DNA from: Malaciobacter halophilus
GTDB taxonomy: Bacteria; Campylobacterota; Campylobacteria; Campylobacterales; Arcobacteraceae
Direction of reading: 5' to 3'
NCBI RefSeq assembly: GCF_002837275.1
Contig: NZ_NXIF01000006.1
Span: 17,260 to 81,259 of the forward strand
DNA: 64,000 nucleotides
Shown: positions 43,819 to 53,932 of the stretch, one piece after another
Position numbering within the stretch: the stretch's first letter is position 1
Layout of the letters: each line of letters begins with the position of its first letter
Program-made: the position numbers and the translations under genes
Notes under the pieces: generated by a model
Seen by the model: the letters and a program-made list of their open reading frames with translations, nothing else
What the model was told of the DNA's origin: nothing
Databases searched by the model: none

Positions 43819-45072
43819 TTAAAATAAAACATCTTCTTGTTTTTGTTCTGAATTTTTATTTATTTTTTCTGTTTTAAATTCCAAATATGGAGTAATTACT
43901 TTATGAAAACTTACATTTTTTGTAAAATCTTCTTTTGCAGTAATTTTATTTATTATAGTTTCCATTGATTCAATATTTTTTACTACTAATTCTTCTTCTA
44001 ATTCGGCATAAGTACTTAATAAAGAATCAAATGCAAAATGATAATGATACGCAAGTTTTCCTTTATCATTTAAAAGTTTTTTGATAAATACCCATCTATC
44101 AAAAATAATAGACCAAGCTTTTTTTTGCTCAGTAGTCACACATAGTTGATTTATAATTTTTTTCCATCTAAATAATGCAAAATATGCTTGATGACTCGAC
44201 CATAACTCTCTTATCCACCAATCTTCATATTTTGGGAAGCCTGGAAATCTTTTTTCAACTGGTTTTTCTATTTTAATATTTTTTGTTTTTAAAAGTTTAT
44301 TACTTAAGGTTTTCATTGTTGATTGAATATCAAGAAGTTCTTGTTTTTTTGTATTTTTATCAGCTTGTTTAAGTTGTAGTAGTTCTTCTTGTTCTTTATA
44401 TGACTCTTCAATCTTTTTTATTTTTTCTTTTTTTTCTTCTTCCAAGTCTTTTTGTTTTTGCAAAGCTTTTTCATTCATACTTTTAATATGCTCTTGAATA
44501 TTGGATTTTAAAACATAAAAATGAAGCACAACAATAGGAATTAAAAAATCTATTGTTTGAAACTCTTGCAAATTTTCATCTTCAATTTGCTCTTTTATAG
44601 CTTTAAACTCACTTTTAATATCCTCTAATTTAGCATGAAACTCTTCTAGCTCAAAAAGATTTAATTCTAAAGATTTTTCAGCCATTTCAAATAGCTCTTT
44701 ATCTTCAAACTCAATCCCTTCAGGTAATTCATCTAAAATTCTTAAAACTTCAAGTTTTTTATCACTACTTTCTTCTTTGTTTAGTTTTATTCGTGAAGGC
44801 TGGGCATCAAAATATTTTTTTCGCTCTGTCAAAATTGCAAGTTGCTCTTTTTCTCTTAAGGCTTCTCCTTCAATTGATTGAAGTTTTTCTAACATACTTT
44901 TATATTTTTCTACTAATTGTGTTGCTAATTCAAGTGAATTTTCAGCAGATGCTAAACCCATACGAGAAAGTTTATTTACACCTGTTTCATGGTTTTTAAT
45001 CTGTCTTTCTTGTAATGCAATTTTTATTTCATTCTCTTTGATGAGCTCTTCTAAAGCAATGATACTTTCCAT
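43819..45072 (-). CDS. Coiled-coil hypothetical protein (417 aa)
   Basis: No family is recognised. Residues 1-110 and 195-260 are Lys/Glu-rich coiled coil (ALQERQIKNHETGVNKLSRM; ALQKQKDLEEEKKEKIKKIEE). A hydrophobic stretch at about 169-190 (TIDFLIPIVVLHFYVLKS) could be an amphipathic or membrane helix. The C-terminal third is globular and aromatic (FPGFPKYEDWWIRELWSSHQAYFALFRWKK; WSIIFDRWVFIKKLL). It lies alone upstream of the DHH gene (63-nt gap). Confidence 0.65.
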   Translation of the reverse strand: MESIIALEELIKENEIKIALQERQIKNHETGVNKLSRMGLASAENSLELATQLVEKYKSMLEKLQSIEGEALREKEQLAILTERKKYFDAQPSRIKLNKEESSDKKLEVLRILDELPEGIEFEDKELFEMAEKSLELNLFELEEFHAKLEDIKSEFKAIKEQIEDENLQEFQTIDFLIPIVVLHFYVLKSNIQEHIKSMNEKALQKQKDLEEEKKEKIKKIEESYKEQEELLQLKQADKNTKKQELLDIQSTMKTLSNKLLKTKNIKIEKPVEKRFPGFPKYEDWWIRELWSSHQAYFALFRWKKIINQLCVTTEQKKAWSIIFDRWVFIKKLLNDKGKLAYHYHFAFDSLLSTYAELEEELVVKNIESMETIINKITAKEDFTKNVSFHKVITPYLEFKTEKINKNSEQKQEDVLF

Positions 45073-45176
45073 TTTAATTACCTTTTAAAGATTTTATCTA
45101 AATTTATATCAAAAGAGTAAATTATATCAATAAAAATTTAAAAAATGAAACTAAAGATTTATAATAAGTTATTTTT

Positions 45177-45203
45177 ATAAATAAGAGAAAATCTCTTATT
45201 TAT
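45177..45203 (-). terminator. leuB intrinsic terminator overlapping the stop codon
   Basis: ATAAATAAGAGA (45177-45188) and its complement (45192-45203) form a 12-bp stem with a 3-nt loop. The leuB TAA lies in the stem, and T-rich DNA follows on the minus strand. Confidence 0.75.
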
Positions 45204-46263
45204 TTATATAGTTTGCGATAATATCACCCATTTCTGAAGTTGTAACAACCTCTTTAGCATCATATGCTGCTAAATCTTTTGTTCGATAACCATCTTTTAG
45301 TGCTTTTTTTATTGCTGTATCAATTTTATTTGCTGCTTCAATCTCATTTAAAGAGTATCTTAACATCATTGCAGCAGATTCAATTGTAGCAATTGGATTT
45401 GCAATTCCTTGTCCAGCTATATCAGGAGCTGAACCATGAATTGGCTCATAAATTGCTGTTTTATCTCCAGTTGAAGCACTTGGTAATAACCCAATAGAAC
45501 CAACAACCATAGAAGCTGTATCAGATAAAATATCTCCAAAAATATTTCCAGTTACAATAACATCAAACTGTTTTGGATTTCTTACAAGTTGCATTGCGGC
45601 ATTATCAACATACATATGAGAAAGTTCAACTTCTGGATAATCACGTGCTACTTCTTCCATAGTATCTCTCCATAATTGAGAAACTTCTAAAACATTAGCT
45701 TTATCAACAGAACAAACTCTTTTATCTCTTTTCATTGCTAATTCAAATGCTTGCTTACCAATTCTTTCAATTTCTGGTTTTGTATATACCATAGTGTTGT
45801 AAGCTTTGAAACCGTCATTTTCTCTAGGCTTTCCAAAATAGATTCCACCAATAAGCTCTCTTACAATCATAATATCAACACCTTCAATAACTTCAGGTTT
45901 AAGTGTTGAAGCATTAACTAACTCATCATAAATAATTGCTGGTCTTAAGTTTGCATAAACTTCCATAGCTTCTCTAAATTTTAAAAGTCCAGTTTCAGGT
46001 CTTTTATCCCTTGGTAAAGTATCCCATTTTTCTCCACCTATTGCTCCAAATAGACAAGCATCAGAGTTTAGTACTCCTTGAACTGTTTCATTAGGTAAAG
46101 GTTCTCCTGTAACATCAATAGCAATACCACCCATTAAGTACTCTTTGTACTCTAAAGAGAAGCCACAAGAGTAAGATACTGCATCTAAAACCTTAATTGC
46201 TTCATCTACAATCTCTGGTCCTATACCGTCACCTTTGATAATTGAAATATTATAGTTTTTCAT
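45196..46263 (-). CDS. leuB: 3-isopropylmalate dehydrogenase
   Basis: The 355-aa enzyme oxidises 3-isopropylmalate in leucine synthesis. Motifs include [23 protein letters not shown] at the N-terminus, and [17 protein letters not shown]. The substrate/NAD region is [37 protein letters not shown], with GLLPSAS and [23 protein letters not shown] at the C-terminus. Full length. It shares one base with the leuD stop (TAATG-type coupling). leuA and leuC are not in view. Confidence 0.97.
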   Translation of the reverse strand: MKNYNISIIKGDGIGPEIVDEAIKVLDAVSYSCGFSLEYKEYLMGGIAIDVTGEPLPNETVQGVLNSDACLFGAIGGEKWDTLPRDKRPETGLLKFREAMEVYANLRPAIIYDELVNASTLKPEVIEGVDIMIVRELIGGIYFGKPRENDGFKAYNTMVYTKPEIERIGKQAFELAMKRDKRVCSVDKANVLEVSQLWRDTMEEVARDYPEVELSHMYVDNAAMQLVRNPKQFDVIVTGNIFGDILSDTASMVVGSIGLLPSASTGDKTAIYEPIHGSAPDIAGQGIANPIATIESAAMMLRYSLNEIEAANKIDTAIKKALKDGYRTKDLAAYDAKEVVTTSEMGDIIANYINK

Positions 46264-46763
46264 TATTTTTCCCTCTTTATTTCAGCTTTTGCATAATTTA
46301 TTAATCCGCCAACTGAGATTAGTTCTTGCATAAACTCTGGAATAGGGATAAATTCATAAGATTTATTTGTTGTATTATTGATAATTTTACCATTATCAAG
46401 GTCAATAGAGATTTCCTCTCCTTCTTTAATCTCTAAAGCTTGTGGTAATTCAAATATTGGTAACCCCATATTAAAAGCATTTCTATAAAAAATTCTTGCA
46501 AAAGATGGTGCTACAACAGCAGCAACACCTGCAGCTTTTAATGCAATTGGAGCGTGTTCTCTACTAGAACCACAACCGAAGTTTTCTCCAGCAACAATAA
46601 TATCACCTTTGCTTAACTTCTTAGGAAAATCTGGGTCTGCATCTTCCATTACATATTTTGCTAGATGTTCAGGGTCTGAACTATTTAAGTATCTAGCAGC
46701 AATAATAACGTCAGTATCAATGTTTGCTCCAAAGTTCCATACTTTACCAGTAATTACATTCAT
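46263..46763 (-). CDS. leuD: 3-isopropylmalate dehydratase small subunit
   Basis: The 166-aa swivelling-domain protein contains [66 protein letters not shown] and the tail of the small-subunit type found in archaea and Campylobacterota (short form). It works with LeuC. It is divergent from rpoD and coupled to leuB. Confidence 0.96.
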   Translation of the reverse strand: MNVITGKVWNFGANIDTDVIIAARYLNSSDPEHLAKYVMEDADPDFPKKLSKGDIIVAGENFGCGSSREHAPIALKAAGVAAVVAPSFARIFYRNAFNMGLPIFELPQALEIKEGEEISIDLDNGKIINNTTNKSYEFIPIPEFMQELISVGGLINYAKAEIKREK

Positions 46764-46897
46764 ATTCTGTCCTTAAATTTAGTATTTCTCCATACCATTT
46801 TATCTTAGTTTGTTTTCAAAGAACACGCATTTTACCTAATTTTTCAAAAATTATAGATTAAATGGGGTAAATTAATTATTTTTTTAACTAATTTCGG

Positions 46898-46903
46898 TAT
46901 AAT
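46898..46903 (+). promoter_or_regulatory. rpoD -10 element
   Basis: TATAAT lies 32 bases before the rpoD ATG, giving a short leader that contains AAGGAAC as the ribosome site. A clear -35 is not seen. Confidence 0.6.
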
Positions 46904-46935
46904 ATATGACTATCTTAAATAAGGAACTTTACTAA

Positions 46936-48789
46936 ATGAGTGCAAAAGATTTAAATAAATCCATAGAACAAATTGTTAAAGAGTACAAGGATTCTATATT
47001 AACTTATGAAAAAATCATTAAAATCTTTCCAAAAGCACCTTCAGCGGCAAATGTAAAAAAACTTCTAGCTTTAGTTCAACTATATAATGTACAATTAATT
47101 AGTTCACAAGAACAAGCTAAAAGAATGAATGCTGAAGAAGCAAAAAGAAAAGCAGAACATAGAAATAAGCTTAGAGAAAATGAAGAAGATGTTTATGACT
47201 TACTAAAGAATAAAGAGCTTTTAGAGTGGAGTAGATCAGATTCTCCTGTTAGAATGTATCTAAGAGAAATGGGGCAAATTCCTCTTCTTACTAAAGAAGA
47301 AGAGATTGAAATCTCTAAAAAAATAGAGATGGGTGAAGATGTTATTCTTGATGCCATTTGTTATGTTCCATACTTAATTGACTTTATTCTTGAGTATAAA
47401 GAGCCTTTAGTAAATAGAGAAAGAAAAGTAAAAGAGCTTTTTAGAAACTTTGATGATGAAGATTCTGACGATAAAGATGATGATATTGAAGAAGAAGTAG
47501 ATTCAGAAGAGGAAGATGACAAAAAAGGTAAAAAACAAAAAAAACTTGATAAAAGAGCTGAAACAATTATTGCAGCCTTTAAAGTTTTAGAAAAAGCAAA
47601 AAAAGATTGGTTAAAATTTCAAGTAAAAGAGTCTGCAAAATCTGATGATGAAATTGACCAAATGCAATATAACCTAGCAGTTGCATTTAAGAAAAAAGTT
47701 TTAAAAGAAGCATTATTAGATTTAGGGCCAACATCAAAACTTATTAGTGAAATTGTAAGAGCAATGGAAACAGCACTTAAATCTGATACGGGATTTGACC
47801 ATGAATTAAAAAGATTAGAGTATAGGTTACCTCTTTTTAATGACATGTTAAAGAAAAATCACCAGAAAATATTAGATAATATTTTAAATTTATCAAAAGC
47901 ACAAATTACTTCTATGGTTCCAGAAGCTACTATGGTTAGTACTTATATGGAAATCAAAAAACTTTTCCAAACAGCAGAAGCTAGTAAAGATGGTTTTGAT
48001 TTAGAACCAGATGAATTAAAAGATGTTTTAGAACAGATTAAAAGAGGTAAGCAAATTACAGATAAAGCCAAAACAAGAATGGCAAAATCTAACCTTAGAC
48101 TTGTTGTATCTATTGCAAAAAGATATACAAATAGAGGTTTACCTTTCTTAGACTTAATCCAAGAAGGAAACATAGGTCTTATGAAAGCTGTTGATAAATT
48201 TGAATACAAAAAAGGTTATAAATTCTCTACATATGCTACTTGGTGGATTAGACAAGCAATTAGTAGAGCAATTGCAGACCAAGCAAGAACAATTAGAATT
48301 CCAATTCATATGATTGAAACGATTAATAGAATTAATAAAATCATTAGAAAAGGAATCCAAGAAAATGGTAAAGAGCCAGATGTTGAGGATATTGCAAAAG
48401 AAGTAGGACTTCCTGTTGATAAAGTAAAACAAGTTATTAAAATCACAAAAGAGCCTGTTTCACTTGAAGCCCCAATTGGTAGTGATGATGATGGTAAGTT
48501 TGGAGATTTTGTTCCAGATGAAAAAGCACCAACACCAGTTGACAATATCATGAAAGAGGATTTACAAGGTCAAATTGACCAAATTCTTGCTCAATTAAAT
48601 GAAAGAGAACAAGCAGTTGTTAGAATGAGATTTGGACTTATGGAAGATGCTAGTGATAGAACACTAGAAGAGATTGGAAAAGAGCTAAGTGTTACTAGAG
48701 AAAGAGTAAGACAAATTGAATCAAGTGCTATTAAAAAATTAAAACACCCTAAAGTTGGGAAAAATCTTAAAAATTACGTAGAGAGCTAA
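46936..48789 (+). CDS. rpoD: RNA polymerase sigma factor RpoD (sigma-70)
   Basis: This is the 617-aa primary sigma factor. Region 1.2 is near [23 protein letters not shown]. The acidic non-conserved insert at about 175-200 is Asp/Glu-rich, longer than many. Region 2 has [62 protein letters not shown]. Region 3 is [11 protein letters not shown], and region 4 has [49 protein letters not shown]. It is first in a two-gene unit with the 229-aa gene. Confidence 0.98.
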   Translation: MSAKDLNKSIEQIVKEYKDSILTYEKIIKIFPKAPSAANVKKLLALVQLYNVQLISSQEQAKRMNAEEAKRKAEHRNKLRENEEDVYDLLKNKELLEWSRSDSPVRMYLREMGQIPLLTKEEEIEISKKIEMGEDVILDAICYVPYLIDFILEYKEPLVNRERKVKELFRNFDDEDSDDKDDDIEEEVDSEEEDDKKGKKQKKLDKRAETIIAAFKVLEKAKKDWLKFQVKESAKSDDEIDQMQYNLAVAFKKKVLKEALLDLGPTSKLISEIVRAMETALKSDTGFDHELKRLEYRLPLFNDMLKKNHQKILDNILNLSKAQITSMVPEATMVSTYMEIKKLFQTAEASKDGFDLEPDELKDVLEQIKRGKQITDKAKTRMAKSNLRLVVSIAKRYTNRGLPFLDLIQEGNIGLMKAVDKFEYKKGYKFSTYATWWIRQAISRAIADQARTIRIPIHMIETINRINKIIRKGIQENGKEPDVEDIAKEVGLPVDKVKQVIKITKEPVSLEAPIGSDDDGKFGDFVPDEKAPTPVDNIMKEDLQGQIDQILAQLNEREQAVVRMRFGLMEDASDRTLEEIGKELSVTRERVRQIESSAIKKLKHPKVGKNLKNYVES

Positions 48790-48792
48790 TAT

Positions 48793-49482
48793 ATGAGCAA
48801 TAACTTCTTTGAAAGCTGGGTAGAGTTAGATTTAAATCCTATAATCTCTTTTTCTTCTACGGGAAAGATACTTTATTCAAATCAAGAAGCACAATTTTTA
48901 TTAAGTCGAATATCTCAAAAAGAGATATTTGATTTAGCTGTTAAATATGCACCTAATAGTTTTGGAGCAAAAACTACTTATGTTGATTTACATATGAAAA
49001 ACTATATTTTTTATGCAGTTACTATTTCATATGAAGATGAAGAAGCAATAAATATCAAACTGTATAAAAGTACTATGGTAAAAAAAGAGTCTAAGCTAAA
49101 TACTAAAAATAGTGATATAACAAATCTTTTTACTTTAGTTGACTTATCTATTTCTGCTTTAAAATCAAAATCTACTATTAAATTTATTAAAAACTACGAC
49201 CCTTCTATTCCTGATTTTAAATTAAATGCAAAAGAGTTTATGAAACTTCTAAATACAACACTTGAGTGTTTTGCAACTTCTGAAACAGTAACAGCAAGTG
49301 TAATGTTAAAAATTGGGGAATATATTAGAATTGAAGGGAAAAAATACTCATTAATTTCAGTTGAAATTGCAAGCGAAAACTTTGCAGATTATACTAAATT
49401 CAATTATGATGATAACAACTCATATTTTATTCTTACAAAAGATAAGTCAAAAATAGCTATTGACTTACCTCTGATTTTATAA
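48793..49482 (+). CDS. Hypothetical protein downstream of rpoD, possibly degenerate PAS
   Basis: The 229-aa protein starts SWVELDLNPIISFSSTGKILYSNQEAQFLLSR, which reads like the opening of a PAS domain, but no kinase boxes follow. The C-terminal half has SALKSKSTIKFIKNYDP and FKLNAKEFMKLLNTTLECFATS. These faintly suggest the dimer-interface/N-box region of a histidine kinase. It starts 3 nt after rpoD and overlaps the convergent membrane-protein gene by 26 nt. It could modulate sigma or sense a ligand; not established. Confidence 0.65.
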   Translation: MSNNFFESWVELDLNPIISFSSTGKILYSNQEAQFLLSRISQKEIFDLAVKYAPNSFGAKTTYVDLHMKNYIFYAVTISYEDEEAINIKLYKSTMVKKESKLNTKNSDITNLFTLVDLSISALKSKSTIKFIKNYDPSIPDFKLNAKEFMKLLNTTLECFATSETVTASVMLKIGEYIRIEGKKYSLISVEIASENFADYTKFNYDDNNSYFILTKDKSKIAIDLPLIL

Positions 49483-50017
49483 TTGCTTTTGTAAATAGTA
49501 CAGCAATAGGAACAATACCTAAACCAATTAAAAAAGGAATTGGTAAAAATAGATTATTGTTATTTAAAGCAAAAAATCCAAATATTAATATTGCATATCC
49601 AAATAATCTATAAATAGAAACAAAACCAGTTGCAGAGAATACTGTATTTTTTAAAGAGTTTCTTTTTACTTTACTTTTCTCTTCTTGAATTATTTGTTTA
49701 ATCTTTTGTGGTGTTAAATCCTCTTCTTTTACTGGTTCCACATCTTCAGAATATAAATCAAAAGGATCATCTATCTCATCTACTTTATCTCTACTATCTT
49801 CAACTTTTGTTTCAAGGCTTTTATCATAGTTTCTTAATCTATTTTGTACATTTTTCTTATATGAAATAAAAGAAGCAACTGTAATAATAACAGAAGCAAA
49901 AAAAGCAACTTGTGAGTTTAGTAACCAATATGAATTTTGAAAGATTAAAGCATAAACTATAATGCAAAGGTCAACAAGTAAAAAGACCTTTGCAAAACTT
50001 TTAATCATCTTCATCAT
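49457..50017 (-). CDS. Hypothetical membrane protein downstream of the AtpZ/AtpI-like gene
   Basis: From ATG 50017 (overlapping the AtpZ-like gene by 17 nt) the ~186-aa protein has two N-terminal membrane helices (FLLVDLCIIVYALIFQ; AFFASVIITVASFISY). A charged cytoplasmic middle with ETKVEDSRDKVDEIDDPFDLYSEDVEPVKEEDLTPQKI follows, then two C-terminal helices (LFGYAILIFGFFALN; PFLIGLGIVPIAVLFTKAI). An in-frame ATG at 50065 is less likely. Function unknown; the AtpZ/hemL neighbourhood is conserved-looking but unproven. Confidence 0.65.
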   Translation of the reverse strand: MMKMIKSFAKVFLLVDLCIIVYALIFQNSYWLLNSQVAFFASVIITVASFISYKKNVQNRLRNYDKSLETKVEDSRDKVDEIDDPFDLYSEDVEPVKEEDLTPQKIKQIIQEEKSKVKRNSLKNTVFSATGFVSIYRLFGYAILIFGFFALNNNNLFLPIPFLIGLGIVPIAVLFTKAIIKSEVSQ

Positions 50018-50306
50018 CAAATTTTTTATCACCATATTTTGCTCTATGGGAATATCTTGGGTCATTTTCTAAACCTTCATACTCTTTTTGAGCTCTTTTA
50101 TATGCTTTAAATATATTTAAAATTGCCGCAGCAATACCCCAAAATAGTCCTAGCCATAAAAGCCAATCATATCCAAAAAGATGCTTTAATCCATACCCTA
50201 TACCAAAACCTATGGCAACAGCCGCAACTAAAGAGATTCCTAAAGATAAATTATCTAAAGCTCTAAGTTTGGCTTGATGTTTTGGTTCTTGATTATTATT
50301 TTCCAT
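50001..50306 (-). CDS. AtpZ/AtpI-like F-ATP synthase assembly protein
   Basis: The 101-aa protein has two short membrane helices, LSLGISLVAAVAIGFGIGYGL and WLLWLGLFWGIAAAILNIF, joined by KHLFGYD. KAYKRAQKEYEGLENDP follows. This G-x-G-x-G-Y-x-hydrophobic pattern and length fit the AtpI/AtpZ (putative F0F1-ATPase subunit) family. It lies 12 nt downstream of hemL on the same strand. Confidence 0.75.
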   Translation of the reverse strand: MENNNQEPKHQAKLRALDNLSLGISLVAAVAIGFGIGYGLKHLFGYDWLLWLGLFWGIAAAILNIFKAYKRAQKEYEGLENDPRYSHRAKYGDKKFDDEDD

Positions 50307-50318
50307 ATATTTCCTATC

Positions 50319-51599
50319 TTATAATGTAGCCATCACTTCTTGTGCAGCTTTAATACAATTGTCAATATCTTCATCACTAATTGCTTCACACATAAATGCA
50401 GCTTCATATTGAGAACAAGCAAAATAGAAACCTCTTTTTAGCATCTCTTGATGAAATTTAGCAAATCTATCAAAGTTACAAGTCCCAACTTCTTTGAAGT
50501 TTTTTGGTGGTTTTTCACAAAAAAAGAATCCAAACATAGAACCTCTTGAATCAACTTGAAATGCAATATTGTTATCTTCTGCTGCTTTTTTAAATCCTGC
50601 TAATAACTTTGCAACTTTATTATTTAAATTTTCATATAAATCTTTTTTTGCTTTTATTTTTCTAAGACTTACAAGTCCTGCTGCCATGGCAACTGGATTT
50701 CCACTTAAAGTACCAGCTTGATAAACTGCTCCATCAGGACTTAAATGAGCCATAATTTCACTACTTGCTGCAAAAGCACCAACTGGCATACCTGCTCCAA
50801 TTACTTTACCAAATGTCACAATATCAGATTTAGTATTAACTACACCATGAGCTCCTGTTAAACTAGCTCTAAAACCACTCATTACTTCATCAAAAATTAA
50901 AAGTGCGTTATTTTCATCACAAAGTTTTCTACACTGTGCTAAAAACTCTTCATCTGCTGGAACAAATCCCATATTTCCAGCAATTGGCTCAATAATAATA
51001 CAAGCAATATCATCACTTACTTCAAAACATTTTTTTAGCTCTTCAATATTGTTATATTCACAAAGAAGTGTATGCTTTGTTAAATCTGCTGGAACACCAG
51101 GAGAACTTGGACTTCCAAATGTAGCCATACCTGAACCTGCTTGAACTAATAATGAATCTGAATGTCCATGGTAACAACCTTCAAATTTTAAGATTTTATT
51201 TTTACCTGTAACGCCCCTTGCTAATCTAATAGCACTCATTACTGCTTCTGTTCCACTATTTACAAATCTAACTTTATCAATATTATCATACATCTCAACA
51301 ATTTCAGTTGCAAGCTCTGTTTCTAAAATTGTTGGAGCACCAAAACTTAAACCTTTTTTTACAGTTTTTATTACTGCATCTTCAATATCTTTATCACAAT
51401 GTCCAAAAATCAAAGGTCCCCAGCTTTGAACAAAATCTAAATATCTATTACCATCTACATCTACAAGATAAGCACCCTCACCTTTTTCAATAAATGGAGG
51501 TGTTCCACCTACACTTTTAAAAGCTCTAACTGGAGAATCAACTCCTCCAGGAATAACTTTTTTTGCTTCTTCATATGCTGTTATTGATTTATCAAACAT
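50319..51599 (-). CDS. hemL: Glutamate-1-semialdehyde 2,1-aminomutase
   Basis: The 426-aa PLP aminotransferase converts glutamate-1-semialdehyde to 5-aminolevulinate for haem. [81 protein letters not shown] and [15 protein letters not shown] (PLP Lys) are all present. Full length, in keeping with C5-pathway haem synthesis. It is first of the hemL-AtpZ-membrane protein unit. Confidence 0.97.
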   Translation of the reverse strand: MFDKSITAYEEAKKVIPGGVDSPVRAFKSVGGTPPFIEKGEGAYLVDVDGNRYLDFVQSWGPLIFGHCDKDIEDAVIKTVKKGLSFGAPTILETELATEIVEMYDNIDKVRFVNSGTEAVMSAIRLARGVTGKNKILKFEGCYHGHSDSLLVQAGSGMATFGSPSSPGVPADLTKHTLLCEYNNIEELKKCFEVSDDIACIIIEPIAGNMGFVPADEEFLAQCRKLCDENNALLIFDEVMSGFRASLTGAHGVVNTKSDIVTFGKVIGAGMPVGAFAASSEIMAHLSPDGAVYQAGTLSGNPVAMAAGLVSLRKIKAKKDLYENLNNKVAKLLAGFKKAAEDNNIAFQVDSRGSMFGFFFCEKPPKNFKEVGTCNFDRFAKFHQEMLKRGFYFACSQYEAAFMCEAISDEDIDNCIKAAQEVMATL

Positions 51600-51640
51600 T
51601 TAATATCCTATCTTTGTTAAATTTAAAAGCTACATTATAC

Positions 51641-51646
51641 TATAAT
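51641..51646 (+). promoter_or_regulatory. -10 element for the TonB-like gene (leaderless)
   Basis: TATAAT is separated from ATG 51653 by six bases, and no Shine-Dalgarno is present. The predicted transcript begins at or next to the start codon, as for sbcD and marR. Confidence 0.6.
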
Positions 51647-51652
51647 CCCGTT

Positions 51653-52462
51653 ATGAAAACGTTTATACTAGCATTGATTTTTTCAATTATTATCCATATA
51701 CTTTTTTTATTCAACTATGAAATAGAGAAAAAACCAGAAAATTTTCATGATAAAAAAATAGAGAACAAAAAGAAAAAAAGCTCTATTACATATGTACAGC
51801 TAAAAAAGCCAAAACCTATAAAAAAAAGTAAACCAAAAATCATAAAAGAAAAACCTACTTTAAAAAAGAGTAAAAAAAGAGATTTTAAAGAAGTAAAAAA
51901 AGAGATAAAACCACAAAAAAGAAGAGAAAATATTGTAAAAACAAAGAAAAAAGTTATAAAAAAGCCTAAAAAAATATTAAAAAAACAAAAAGATTTTAAA
52001 AAAGTAAAAAAAGAGATAAAGCCACAAGAAAGAAGAAAAACTGTGGATAAAAGCTCACTTGAGAATTTTTTATTAGAAAATCCAGTATTAGACAAAGAGT
52101 TACTTGATGATGTAACAAAAAGTTATATAAAACTTTATGGTGATGAGTATGAAAAATTCACTAAAGTGCAAAAAGCTTTTTTACAAAATAACTTAAAAGA
52201 TATAGGAAGAATTACACAAAAATATTTAAGTTCAAAAGGTTATCCACGAATCGCAATAAGAACAAAACAACAAGGTGTAAATGTTGTTGAATTCTTTCTT
52301 TATCCAAATGGAGATATAAAAGGCTTAAAAGTTATAAATTCTTCAAGTTATAGAGTTTTAGATGAGAATAGTATTGATACAATAAAAATTGCATACAAAG
52401 ATTATCCAAGACCTAAAGAGGTTACAAAAATAAGAATCTATGTACATTACAGGTTATATTAA
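51653..52462 (+). CDS. TonB-like energy-transducing protein
   Basis: The 269-aa protein has an N-terminal membrane helix (TFILALIFSIIIHILFLFN). A Lys-rich, Pro-containing periplasmic spacer follows, with two near-copies of KDFK-x-VKKEIKPQ-x-RR. The C-terminal TonB-like domain is TKQQGVNVVEFFLYPNGDIKGLKVINSSSYRVLDENSIDTIKIAYKDYPRP. It would span the periplasm to outer-membrane receptors. Neither exbB nor exbD nor a receptor is adjacent. The ATG at 51653 follows a TATAAT by six bases, so a longer frame from 51563 is rejected. Confidence 0.85.
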   Translation: MKTFILALIFSIIIHILFLFNYEIEKKPENFHDKKIENKKKKSSITYVQLKKPKPIKKSKPKIIKEKPTLKKSKKRDFKEVKKEIKPQKRRENIVKTKKKVIKKPKKILKKQKDFKKVKKEIKPQERRKTVDKSSLENFLLENPVLDKELLDDVTKSYIKLYGDEYEKFTKVQKAFLQNNLKDIGRITQKYLSSKGYPRIAIRTKQQGVNVVEFFLYPNGDIKGLKVINSSSYRVLDENSIDTIKIAYKDYPRPKEVTKIRIYVHYRLY

Positions 52463-52522
52463 ACAATTAATTTAACTGTTATTTTCATTTGGTTATGATA
52501 ATTAAAAACAATAAGACGAAGT

Positions 52523-53929
52523 ATGAATTTATATATTAAAATCTTTATATCATCACTAATTCCTTTATTAATTATTATTGTTGCTAGTGTAATTCAAGTT
52601 TCTCATGTAATAGATAAACAAATAGCATCATTTAAAACAAAAGAGTTAAGAGATAAACAAATAGTAAATAACAGAATAAATTCATATATAAAAAATATAT
52701 ACAAAGAGATAAATATTTTATCTTCTGTATATGAAGTAAAAGATGCTATTAAAATTAATGATAATCATGTTTTAACTCAATGGGGAAAAAGATTTTTAGA
52801 AGATTATAAAATGATTTTTTTCGTTGACTTAAATGGGGTAATTGTTGCAAGAGCACATGATGAGTTTAGATTCTCTGACTCTTTAAAAAATAGTAAATTT
52901 TTCAACAACTTAAAAAAGAGTGATTCACTTTATAAAATTACTAATATTGATAATAACTTATCTTTAATTATTGGGAAAAAAGTAGATAAATTTGAGTTAC
53001 CAATGGGATATATTATCTTTGCTTTAAAATTAGATGATAAGTTATTAAAAGAGCTTCAAAAAGGCACAGTTTTAAAACTAGATTTTAAAAAAAAGCTTAG
53101 CAATAAAAACTTTGAAGATAGTTTATTTAAAATACTAGATATTAAATCTAGTGTTAATAGTGAGATAGAAGATACAAATAAACTTAAAGAGTTCTTATTG
53201 ATTTCTTTAGTTTCTTTACTATTTTTCTTATCAATATTTCTATTTTTTATCATAAGAAGACATCTTAAACCATATACTAAATTAACAAATATACTTTCAG
53301 CTTTTTCCAATAAACAAATAAGTTTGATGCAATTAAGAAGAGAAGTAAAAAGAGTATATAAAACAAATCTAATGCATGAAATAAACGCTATTGCTAAAGG
53401 GATACAAAGCATGGCAATACAAGTACATAAAGATAATATGAAATTAAAAAATTTATCCCAAACTGACCAATTAACACAAGTATATAATAGAAGAAAAATT
53501 GATTTAATTTTTAAAAATAGATTTAACGAAGCAAAACGATATGAGACTACATTTTCAATTATTTTAATAGATATTGACCATTTTAAAAGTATAAACGATA
53601 AATATGGTCATGATATGGGAGATAAAATCTTAGTGGAATTTGCAAAAGTTTTAAAACAAAATATTAGAACTACTGATTCCCTTGCTAGATTTGGAGGAGA
53701 AGAGTTTTTAATTATTGCATCAAATACAAATGAACAAAATTGCTTATTACTTTGTAATAAACTAAAAGAGAAAATAAAAACAATTGAAATAGACTCTGTA
53801 AAAATTAGTGCAAGTTTTGGTTATACTGAATATGATAGTAAATTTAAAACAAAAGATGAAATGTTTAAAGTAGCTGATGATTTTCTTTATGAAGCGAAAA
53901 ATAGTGGAAGAGATTGTATTAAAGGTTAA
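52523..53929 (+). CDS. Membrane diguanylate cyclase (GGEEF) with periplasmic sensor
   Basis: The 468-aa protein has TM1 at about 2-26 and TM2 at about 230-250 (LLISLVSLLFFLSIFLFFI), enclosing a ~200-residue periplasmic sensor. A HAMP-like helix region follows, then a GGDEF-type domain: LTQVYNRRKIDLIFKNRFNEA, IILIDIDHFKSINDKYGHDMGDKIL and ARFGGEEFLIIAS. The RTTD five residues before GGEEF fits an RxxD inhibitory site. It makes c-di-GMP. Three bases downstream lies the PhnD-like binding protein, its probable ligand partner. Confidence 0.94.
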   Translation: MNLYIKIFISSLIPLLIIIVASVIQVSHVIDKQIASFKTKELRDKQIVNNRINSYIKNIYKEINILSSVYEVKDAIKINDNHVLTQWGKRFLEDYKMIFFVDLNGVIVARAHDEFRFSDSLKNSKFFNNLKKSDSLYKITNIDNNLSLIIGKKVDKFELPMGYIIFALKLDDKLLKELQKGTVLKLDFKKKLSNKNFEDSLFKILDIKSSVNSEIEDTNKLKEFLLISLVSLLFFLSIFLFFIIRRHLKPYTKLTNILSAFSNKQISLMQLRREVKRVYKTNLMHEINAIAKGIQSMAIQVHKDNMKLKNLSQTDQLTQVYNRRKIDLIFKNRFNEAKRYETTFSIILIDIDHFKSINDKYGHDMGDKILVEFAKVLKQNIRTTDSLARFGGEEFLIIASNTNEQNCLLLCNKLKEKIKTIEIDSVKISASFGYTEYDSKFKTKDEMFKVADDFLYEAKNSGRDCIKG

Positions 53930-53932
53930 ACT

